This document shows, one piece after another, positions 1 through 7,185 of a stretch of DNA of 64,000 nt. This stretch comes from Deltaproteobacteria bacterium (GTDB lineage: Bacteria > Myxococcota_A > Polyangia > Polyangiales > Ga0077539): the NCBI GenBank assembly GCA_016704445.1, contig JADJAE010000006.1, forward strand, positions 1 through 64,000, given 5' to 3'. The translations under genes and the position numbers were made by a program. Each line of letters starts with the position of its first letter. The stretch's first letter is position 1. Under the pieces are notes generated by a model. It ran no database searches, was not told the origin of the DNA, and saw only the letters and a program-made list of their open reading frames with translations.

Positions 1-489
1 GTGTCGCGCCGCGCTGGAGCGCGCCATTACCCCTCCCTGCCACCCAGAACCGATCGACGCCGATCTCGCCGTGTAAGGAGGCGGACGAGGCCCGCCACGA
101 GTTCGCGCGTGAGGGCGCGCGCCATCGACATCGGTCTTCAGCCCGACACGAGCGCGTGGACGTGCTCACTCCACGCCACCGATGGCCTTGGCCACGCCGC
201 CGAGCGAACGCAGCGCCCGGCGATCATCCTTGCAGCCGCGAATTGCGGCAGCGTCGAGGTGATCCACAACTCCCGCCCTTCGTCGCCCAGACCAGTTCAG
301 ACGGCGAAAGTCGGGCGTAGGTCGACGACATCGCGGTGCTCGATCGTGAATCACGATCGACCCGGTAAGCGACGTCCGAGCCGGAGCCCCGGGCCGATCC
401 GCGGGGCCGCCATCCCTGTCTTTGCCTGGGGTGACGCGCCATCGCGCGGGCCCAGCCTGCAAGCGGGTTGGGCCGATTGTGACCAATGC
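1..489. other. no supportable gene
   Basis: Several short open frames exist on both strands, but none shows a recognisable motif, a plausible start with a ribosome binding site, or a composition typical of protein here. The segment lies just downstream of the shattered REC-EAL gene on the minus strand and may hold further decayed coding sequence that I cannot reconstruct. Confidence 0.5.
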
Positions 490-1758
490 TCAGTACTGAG
501 GGCTCATCCTCGGCGGCGCGCCCGCCTTCGGGCGCATCGGCATCGGAGGTGAACTCCATCCGCGGATGCACGAAGGCCGGGGTCGGACGGGCGAAGAGGT
601 AGCCGCCCGGCAGGTCTGTGCAGCGGAGGCCCAGGAGGGTGTCGCGCCTCGGCGACGGTCCTCACCTTCCCGGCCACGAGGCAGGTACCTCTCGCCGCAC
701 ACCGCCGTCAGCGCGGATGATGCGGGCGGAGATGCTGGTTGCGGTCGACCCCTCGCACCAGGTCCTGTCGAGCTTCACCACCTCCAGGTGCAGGCCGCCG
801 ACGCTGGCAAGGCCTGGCGCGTATCCGGCGCCGAGGTCGTCGATCGATGTGGTAGCCCAGCGCCCGTAGCTGCGTAGCTATGCGCCTGCGCGGCCTTCTC
901 GTCGTCGAGCCCGGGCGCTCGTTACTCGGCGAAGGTCACCGGTGGCGTGGCGCGTGAGCGGGGCGGTCGGGGCCTAGGAGTCGGGGCGTTGAGGTCCTGC
1001 GGGTGGACGTTCGACGAAGAGTCGGGCGGAAGAGGGGAGGCTGACGATGGCCTACGCGGCGAGGGAACGAATCCGGCGGCCGAGGTCATCCAGGCGACCG
1101 AGCACCTCTGCGGCGGCTATCGAGCAGCGCCGCTGGGGCGACGGGAGCGCGGCTCGATGCAGCGCTTAGCGCTGTCCGGAACGCCACGGGCCTCCGATCG
1201 GTGCACGAGGACGATGGGGCTGGAAGGGGCCGGTAGCGCGCGCGCAGCGCTCAGCTCGAAGCGCCTCTGCCCAGCGGGAGGCGTCGCCGAACGATCACCT
1301 GTGGGGGCTACCGAACGCGGATGACTGCGTCATGGAGTGGTAGCGGCGTCGGGCGTTGCGACGGATGCGCGCGCCCTCGTTGACCAGCGTGAGCATATCT
1401 CCGCGTCCGAGACGGCCGGGTGGAGGTAGCGAAGCGCCGCGCTCCATGGCCGCGACGGCGTTGACCGAGGTCGTTGCCCGTCCCGAGACCAATATCACCG
1501 AGACGTCGGGGTCGATCGCCCGCACGCGCAGCAGCCAGCGATGGCCGGAGAATGGGGGCTGGGGCGCTGCTGCAGCACGTCGATGTGCGCCCGTGAGGAG
1601 CCGTCGCAGGGCGGCACTCCGCGCCGTGGCGCTCGGCGCAGACACGACATCGAAGCCGTCGCGTCGCAGCGCGCATCCAGCTCCGCCTCGGCCTGGGGCC
1701 TGAGGTGAGCGCCAGCAGCACCCGTCCGCCGCGCCAGGTCGTCGCCCCGAGTGGTCAC
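490..1758 (-). pseudogene. REC-EAL response regulator (c-di-GMP phosphodiesterase), multiply frameshifted
   Basis: No single frame is long, but frame-tolerant reading on the minus strand gives an ordered protein. From a GTG at 1758 there is a receiver domain (DGFDVVSAPSA near 1650; IDPDVSVILVSGRATTS near 1500). Then come EAL-domain pieces in correct order: AAEVLGRLDDLGRRIR (~1080), LFVNVHPQDLN (~1000), the signature IDDLGAGYA (~840), VVKLDR (~785), and GYLFARPTPAF (~590). The last frame stops at 490. EAL domains hydrolyse cyclic di-GMP, and REC-EAL fusions are two-component outputs. The receiver phospho-acceptor Asp and the E of the EAL triad cannot be located with confidence. At least eight indels are needed, so this is either a dead gene or poor sequence. 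Confidence 0.6.
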
Positions 1759-1994
1759 GCGCAAAGGGTCGCGGCTCCGGGACGAAGGCACCTTTGTGGG
1801 ACTGATCCAGTCGCTCATTGGGGGATTCGATTCTATCGACCCGGACGCGATCGGCGTGAACGGCCCACTGGCCGAAAAGACCGGCCGCCGAGTGGATTTC
1901 TCCCTGCATCCTACCGACCACCGAGCGCCCCCGACGCCGGTCGCGCTACACCGTTTAGCTCGCGCATCGTGAGGGGCCGATAACCTCTCGCGCC

Positions 1995-2488
1995 ATGGAT
2001 AACGACCCGCGGAAGTTGATCGTGCTCGGCTTCGACCCGGCGCTGAAGGCGCAGGAGGCGCTGATGGCCGCGACGCGTCTGATGACCGAGGGGAGATCCT
2101 GCTTCACGACGCGGTGTTCGTCTTCCAGGACGTCAGCGGGGAGACCCGCGTGCAGGAGACCACCGACGTGACGCCGGGGCAGGCCGCCCTCGACGGCGCC
2201 TTCTGGGGCTGTCCTGGGACGCTCTCGCCGGTCGGTGGGGCGCTCGTGGGCAGCGCGCTCACCGCGGGCACCGGGCGCTGATAGCCAGGGTCATCGACAC
2301 GGGCGTCCCCGACGAGCGGGTGCGAGCTCAGGCAGATCGTGACCCCGGGCACCACGGCGCTGGCGCTGCTGGTGAGCCACATCCACGTCAGGCGCTGGTG
2401 GCCGAGCTCAAGCGCTTTGCTGGGGCGAGGGTGACCACCGACCTTCCGGAGGCGACGGTGGCGGCGGTGCGAGGCGCTGGCGGGCTGA
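1995..2488 (+). pseudogene. DUF1269-family membrane protein, frameshifted
   Basis: The start ATG at 1995 gives MDNDPRKLIVLGFDPALKA, the beta-strand opening typical of DUF1269 proteins. After a shift near 2092 the reading continues ILLHDAVFVFQDVSGETRV, then a Gly/Ala-rich transmembrane stretch (GALVGSALTAGTGALIARV). It then reads TPGTTALALLVSHIHV and ALVAELKRFAGARV, ending near 2488. The order and approximate length (about 160 aa) match the family, whose members are small membrane-associated proteins of unknown function. Three to five indels (near 2092, 2205, 2270, 2325, 2390) break the frame. The alternative is an intact gene with sequencing errors. Assignment is from memory of the family pattern. 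Confidence 0.6.
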
Positions 2489-2539
2489 ACGCGCCCGGCC
2501 GTGGGTGATCCATGGCCGGGACGATGTCAGCGCCTGCGA

Positions 2540-3075
2540 TCAAGAAGGGGATGTCGTCGTTGTCGGTGGTGTCGCCAAGTCGTGCGCAGGGGCGGCCGTA
2601 CCGGGGTCGGGGCCGACGGGCGGCGGGGGGCGGCGGGCGCCGACGGGGCCGACGTGCGGGCGCGGGGCGCGGGGCCACGCCGCCCTGCTGCTACGCGGAG
2701 GCGGGGGGACCAGGCGCGGGCGCGGGCCGCGTCGAGGCGGCTCCGCCTCTTGGGGCCGCCGTTCTTGTCGACGGCGTTGGACTCGTCATCGCGCTGGGCG
2801 AACCACTCGTACGCGTCGGCCAGCAGGTCGAGGAACTCCGGCTCGCACGCCGAGAACGGCCGCCCCTTGCAGTCAGGACCGGTCCACCCGCTTCGGCATG
2901 AAGCGCACCTCCGGGTCGCCTCGCGGCCCGTCGATGTCGGCGTCGATGTCCCCGCCGGGGAGCGGCGTTGCCGCCCGCGGCGCGGCCACGCTGCCCCCGT
3001 TGGTCTCCCAGCGCCGCCATCAGGGCGTCCAGCTTGGTTTCAATACGATCGAGGCGTTCTTCCGAGGCTGCTCAT
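2540..3075 (-). pseudogene. phage-type protein with SSB-like acidic C-terminal tip, frameshifted
   Basis: From the ATG at 3075, a one-base shift gives EERLDRIETKLDALMAALGD, a short coiled-coil start. A second frame then gives DPEVRFMPKRWTGPDCKGRP and EFLDLLADAYEWFAQRDDES, continuing to RLDAARARAW. This resembles a family of small phage and prophage proteins. A Pro/Ala-rich linker leads to DTTDNDDIPF at about 2544. DDIPF is the canonical acidic tip of single-stranded DNA-binding proteins that docks replication and repair partners. One further base shift places TGA directly after it (2540-2542). At least three indels are needed. The phage origin is inference from the sequence pattern. Confidence 0.45.
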
Positions 3076-3130
3076 GGTTGGGATCTCCGTTGTGTGCGCC
3101 CGCGGGACGAACCGCGTCGACGAACGCACC

Positions 3131-3952
3131 CTAAGCGACATCCCGAGCCATCACGCGAGTCTTTGTCTGACAGGGAATGTCACAGGAAAAACCCTGTGCT
3201 TTCGTGAGCTCACCCCGCCTGGAAACCCCCTCCGCGCGGAGGGTGATCACCAGCGTATCGCGGTGTCCCTCGCTGCTCGTCGGCTGGATGGGCGTGCTCT
3301 CGTGGATCACCCGCGCGTCGTCGAGCAGCATCATCGTCCACGGCTCGGTGAGGGTGAAGCGCTCGCCTCGCGGCCCGCTGGCCTCGAAGACCCGCGTCTC
3401 TCCGCCCTTCACCCCTTCGCGCGCCACCAGCAGCACGGCCACGAAGTCGACCCCGTCGCGGTGCGCGCCCTCCGGGGTCGGGCGTCCGATGCCGTCGGTG
3501 GTGTCGATGCGAAACTGGTGCGCCTCGACGAACCACCGCGGCGCGTCCGGTCGCAGCGCCGCGCAGGTGCGAGCGAGCGAGCGCAGCAGCGCCCCCATGC
3601 CCGGAGCGCCACCGTCGAGGGGCCATCGGCTCGAACCAGCGCTGCATCCCGCCCTGCGGCGCGTTGTACTCCAGGGGATTGCCGAGTGGGCCCGGTGCGC
3701 GACCTGCTCCACCGACTCGGGGGTGACCACGAAGCAGGAGTGGCGGCGGCGACGGTAGCGCCCGCCGTCCTTCAGCCAGGCGTCCGGGGGCAGCGAGTCC
3801 CAGTCGGGGCGCATGGCGTCGAGCGCCGCGATCGGCGCGCCCGACCACGAGGCGACGTCCGAGGGAGAGAGCACCGCGTAGCCCCGGTCGCGCACCGTCG
3901 GCACGAGCTGCTCCGGGGCGGTGAAGGTCGGTGCGAGGAGAGGCGCGTTCAT
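3131..3952 (-). CDS. 2OG-Fe dioxygenase family protein (pfam10014-like), internal double frameshift
   Basis: ATG at 3952 (MNAPLLAPTF); 273 aa. The signature of the 2OG-Fe(II) oxygenase family typified by YcgM/BsmA-like proteins is clear: GAHRDGVDFVAVLLVAREGV with the HxD iron ligands, KGGETRVF, FTLTEPWTMMLLDDARVIHE with the distal His, and TPIQPTSSEGHRDTLVITLR containing the 2-oxoglutarate Arg. Substrates in this family include free amino acids; the one here is unknown. Oddity: residues after HRAHSAIP (near 3675-3630) are read in the wrong frame. The adjacent frame reads NPLEYNAPQGGMQRWFEP, the expected family sequence, so two compensating indels keep the frame open while scrambling about 18 residues. 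Expected to be defective unless these are sequencing errors. Confidence 0.75.
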   Translation of the reverse strand: MNAPLLAPTFTAPEQLVPTVRDRGYAVLSPSDVASWSGAPIAALDAMRPDWDSLPPDAWLKDGGRYRRRRHSCFVVTPESVEQVAHRAHSAIPWSTTRRRAGCSAGSSRWPLDGGAPGMGALLRSLARTCAALRPDAPRWFVEAHQFRIDTTDGIGRPTPEGAHRDGVDFVAVLLVAREGVKGGETRVFEASGPRGERFTLTEPWTMMLLDDARVIHESTPIQPTSSEGHRDTLVITLRAEGVSRRGELTKAQGFSCDIPCQTKTRVMARDVA

Positions 3953-4033
3953 GACCCGAGGGGGTGCCGCACAACCCCCCCTCTCGTCCACCGCTACCGG
4001 CGCTGGCCGCGGCGGCCGTAGCATTCCCCGCTC

Positions 4034-5675
4034 ATGGGACTCCTCGACCCGACGCCTCCGCCCTACGACCCCATCGCGTGGCAGCAGCCGCTCGACGAGC
4101 GGGGCCGCATGGTCTGCGAGGCCTGGGCGGCGCAGGGCTACGGGACCCCGCCGGGCGTCTTCGCCTTCTACGCCGCCAAGCTCGCGCTCTACCTCGGCGC
4201 GTGGGTGTTCTTCTGCGGGCTGAGCCCCTCGCTGGGAGGCGTCTCCAGCATCGCGTCGTGGGCGCTGCGCCCGCTGGCCTTCCAGAAGGCCATCGTCTGG
4301 AGCCTGCTCTTCGAGGTGCTCGGCCTCGGCTGCGGCAGCGGCCCGCTCTCCGGGCGCTACCTCCCTCCCATCGGCGGCTTCCTCTACTTCCTGCGCCTCG
4401 GTACCACCCGGCTCCCGCTCTTCCCCGGCCTTCCCCTGATCGGCGCGCCCACCCGCTCGCTGCTCGACGTGGCGCTCTACCTCGGGCTCGTCGCGGCCTC
4501 GCTGCGAGCCCTCGTCGCCCCTTCCCCCGAGCTCGCCCACTTCCTCCCCATCGTGCTGCTGCTCGCAGCGCTCGGCGTGCTCGACAAGACCATCTTCCTC
4601 GCGGCCCGCGCGGAGCACTACTGGGTCACGCTGGTGTGCTTCGTCGCCACGCCGCACTGGATCGCTGCGCCCAGGCGGTGCAGCTCGCGCTGTGGTTCTG
4701 GGCGGGCGTCTCGAAGCTCAACCACCACTTCCCGACGGTGGTGTGCGTGATGACCAGCAACGGCCCGCTCACCCGCTTCCCCGCGCTGCGCCGCAGGATG
4801 TACCGCGACCCACCGAGCGACCTCCGCCCCTCCCGCCTCGCCACCGTCCTCGCCCACGCCGGAACCGCCCTGGAGCTGGGGGTCCCCATCGCCTTCCTTC
4901 TTACCCCCCTCGGTACTCCTCCCGTGGCGGCGGTGCTGCTCATGCTGGCCCTGCACGGCTACATCACCAGCAACGTCCCCATGGGCGTCCCCATCGAGTG
5001 GAACTTCGCCGTCGTCTACGGCGGCTTCGCCCTCTTCTGGGCGCACCCCGAGGTGTCCGTCACCTCCATCGCGCCGCTCCCCTCGCGGCCTTCCTCGGGG
5101 TGATGCTCGTCGCGCTGCCCCTCCTCGGCAACCTCTTCCCGTCGCGCGTCTCCTTCCTCCTTGCGATGCGCTACTACGCGGGCAACTGGGCCTGGTCGGT
5201 CTGGCTCTTCCGCGGCGACTCGCACCGCAAGCTCGCCCGGCTCACCACCACCAGCCCGTGGGTCTACGACCAGCTCTCTGCTTCTACGACCGCTCCACCG
5301 CCGTGGGGCTCGTGGGCAGGTGATGGGCTTCCGGATGATGCACCTCCACGGCCGGGCGCTGCCGCTGCTGGTGCCCCGGGCGGTCGATCGGCTGCAGGAC
5401 TACGAGTGGGTCGACGGGGGAGATCATCGCGGGCCTCGCGCTGGGATGGAACTTCGGCGAAAGCCACCTCCATCAGGAGCAGCTGCTGGCGGCGATCCAG
5501 TCGCAGTGCGGCTTCGAGGAGGGTGAGCTCCGCTGCATCTTCGTCGAGTCGCAGCCCCTCGGCCGAGGCACCCTCGCGTACCGCATCGTCGACGCCAAGA
5601 CCGGCCCCCGCGCCCAGGGCGAGGCTCGACGTGACCGACCCTGCGCTCCCGTCAGCCGTGGAGTGCGCGCCGTAG
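4034..5675 (+). pseudogene. DUF3556-family transmembrane protein, multiply frameshifted
   Basis: The N-terminus MGLLDPTPPPYDPIAWQQ, then QGYGTPPGVFAFYAAKLALY, LGCGSGPLSGRYLPPIGGFL and LDKTIFLAARAEHYWV match the DUF3556 pattern. The protein continues in a second frame from about 4670 (WFWAGVSKLNHHFPTVVCVM, YRDPPSDLRPSRLA, IEWNFAVVYGGFALFWAH). Other frames carry MRYYAGNWAWSVWLF (~5165), VMGFRMMHLHGRALPLLVPR (~5325) and IAGLALGWNFGESHLHQEQL (~5425), and the last frame ends at 5675. Total length fits the family's roughly 550-590 aa, with about eight membrane segments. At least six indels (near 4670, 5092, 5278, 5322, 5417, 5628) interrupt it. Function is unknown. Confidence 0.7.
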
Positions 5676-5700
5676 CGGCCGTATGCTCCGCGCTTGGCCA

Positions 5701-6314
5701 TGGCGATCCCCGACGACATCGAGCGACAGCTCCTGGAGCCTCATCGAGCAGCGCTGCCTCCCCGGCGCTGACGCCGCCCTCATCGACCGTCGCATCTGGG
5801 AGCGCTTCGGCGAGGAGTGCGCCGTGATGTTCACCGACCTCACGGGCTTCTCCCGCCACGTCGCGGCCTTCGGGATCATCCATTTCTCCAGGAGATCTTC
5901 GAGCAGAAGCGCCTGCTGCTGCCCATCGCCGCCGCGCACGGGGCACGCTCATCAAGGTCGAGGCGGACAGCTTCCTGCTGCTCTTCCCCGGGGCCGATGG
6001 GGCGGTGCGCTGCGCCGGTCGAGATGCAGCGCGCCTGTCAGCGCTTCCAACGAGGGCCGTGCGCCCGAGGCCAGGGTGCTGCTCTGCGTGGGCATCGGCT
6101 GGGGCAGGTGCTGCGCGTGGGCGACCGCGACGTGTTCGGCGCGGAGGTCAACGCCGCCAGCAAGCTGGGCGAGGACATCGCGACGGCCAACGAGGTGCTG
6201 GTGACGGAGGGACTGCGAGGGGCCGCGGGCGAGCTCGCAGGGATGGCGTACTCCGAGCTCGCGGTGGAGGTGCCTGGGACGGCGAGGGCTTACCGGCTGG
6301 AGTATTCGCCCTGA
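5701..6314 (+). pseudogene. class III adenylate/guanylate cyclase domain protein, frameshifted
   Basis: The ATG at 5701 gives MAIPDDIERQLLE; after a shift near 5740 it reads LIEQRCLPGADAALIDRRIW, then the cyclase hallmark ECAVMFTDLTGFSRHVAAFG, in which the metal-binding Asp is present. Further frames give HFLQEIFEQKRLLLPIAAAHG, LIKVEADSFLLLFPGA, ARVLLCVGIGWGQVLRVGDR, and FGAEVNAASKLGEDIA, ending TARAYRLEYSP at 6314. This is a stand-alone catalytic domain of about 205 aa without an obvious sensor domain. At least five indels are needed. Its last codons lie inside a 21-bp sequence repeated exactly at the end of gcvP. Confidence 0.7.
6289..6309 (+). repeat. 21-bp direct repeat, copy 1
   Basis: A 21-base sequence beginning CTTACCGGCTGG and ending AGTATTCGC is identical to 7165-7185 in the same orientation. 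The two copies bracket the Uma2 gene and its G-rich upstream repeat. This copy encodes the C-terminus of the cyclase. Confidence 0.9.
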
Positions 6315-6324
6315 GGGAGAAGCG

Positions 6325-7092
6325 TCAGCCGCGCGCAGCGAGCGCCGCCCGGAGCGCCGCGACCTCTGCCTCCGCCGCCTCGGCCCGCGCGTCCGCCTCC
6401 TCCTTCGCCGTCGGCCACAGCCGCTCGCCCGCCTCGTCCTCGGCGAGACGTAGCCGCGAGCCGCCCTCGGTCAGCACCAGCCACGCGCCGAGCTCCTCCG
6501 AGTATGCGGGCGCATCGCCGACGTACACCCGTCGAAAAGCCTCCTCCGTCCGGCGCCAGAGCTGCAGCGTCCAGGGACCGCCCATCAGTCCCCGGCCGCG
6601 CCGCTCGGGGTCGAAGACCCACAGCTCGCGGGTGCCGCTCGCGGCGTACTTCGCGGGGCCTTCCTCGTAGTCCTTCCGGGCGGTGTCCCGGCTCACCACC
6701 TCGACCGCGACCCGAGGCGCGTGGTGGCCCGACTCCCACGTTCGCAGGCTCCGCACCTGCCGCTCCAGCGGCGCCGGCTCGACCAGGCACACGTCCGGGT
6801 CGACGCCGACCTTCGGGTGCTCCTCGTCCCAGCGAAGCGCGAGGTTGGCGTACACCGTCGCGTCGCGCGCCGTGCGGGCGATCCAGGCGCGCAGGATCGC
6901 CTCCAACAGCTCGCAGGCCAGTCGATGTTCGCTGCTCTCGGGCATGCTGACGCCGTCCTCGAGCACCCACCGCTCGGACCAGCGCGGGACCGTGAAGACC
7001 AGTTCCACGCCCCGTCCGCTCCCGTGCCGCCATGACGCCCATGGTACCACCCGCTCCAACGGCCATGCCAACGCGAAGAGGCTTGTTTTCAA
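6325..7092 (-). CDS. Uma2-family putative endonuclease (copy 1)
   Basis: 255 aa as read from an ATG at 7092. The Uma2/DUF820 family has a PD-(D/E)XK nuclease fold and is often multi-copy; its role is poorly known. Visible motifs are MPESSEHRLACELLEAIL, RWDEEHPKVGVDPDVCLVEP (metal-site Asp region), HHAPRVAVEVVSRDTARKD (the ExVS strand with the following Lys) and YAASGTRELWVFDPERRGRG. An Ala/Glu-rich coiled-coil tail follows. The closest copy is at 41714-42438. Alignment with that copy shows the likely native start is the ATG at 7033 (MAAR...) followed by a one-base insertion near 7015, so residues before GVELVF are probably not native. It lies between 21-bp direct repeats and convergent to the cyclase. 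Confidence 0.8.
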   Translation of the reverse strand: MKTSLFALAWPLERVVPWASWRHGSGRGVELVFTVPRWSERWVLEDGVSMPESSEHRLACELLEAILRAWIARTARDATVYANLALRWDEEHPKVGVDPDVCLVEPAPLERQVRSLRTWESGHHAPRVAVEVVSRDTARKDYEEGPAKYAASGTRELWVFDPERRGRGLMGGPWTLQLWRRTEEAFRRVYVGDAPAYSEELGAWLVLTEGGSRLRLAEDEAGERLWPTAKEEADARAEAAEAEVAALRAALAARG

Positions 7093-7101
7093 GCCCTGCG
7101 A

Positions 7102-7153
7102 CGGTGGCGGCGGGTGGCGGCGGGTGGCAGCGGGTGGCGGCGGGTGGCGGCGG
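7102..7153 (+). repeat. 10-bp G-rich tandem repeat (about 5 units)
   Basis: Unit CGGGTGGCGG is repeated five times with one substitution. It sits between the Uma2 start and the gcvP stop, inside the segment bounded by the 21-bp direct repeats. The G-runs could form a G-quadruplex or slip during replication. The third Uma2 gene also has a G-run array just upstream (42466-42493). Confidence 0.85.
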
Positions 7154-7164
7154 AGAGAGCGGCC

Positions 7165-7185
7165 CTTACCGGCTGGAGTATTCGC
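7165..7185 (+). repeat. 21-bp direct repeat, copy 2
   Basis: Identical to 6289-6309. On the minus strand this copy encodes the last residues and stop codon of gcvP (EYSSR then TAA). Confidence 0.9.

Noticed and set aside
1..552. 183-codon plus-strand open frame at the left edge
   Set aside because: Arg-rich, no start signal, and antisense to the end of the recovered EAL domain.
2501..4021. 506-codon plus-strand open frame
   Set aside because: It spans the antisense of the SSB-tip gene and the 2OG-Fe dioxygenase, and is Arg/Ala/Pro-biased with no motif.
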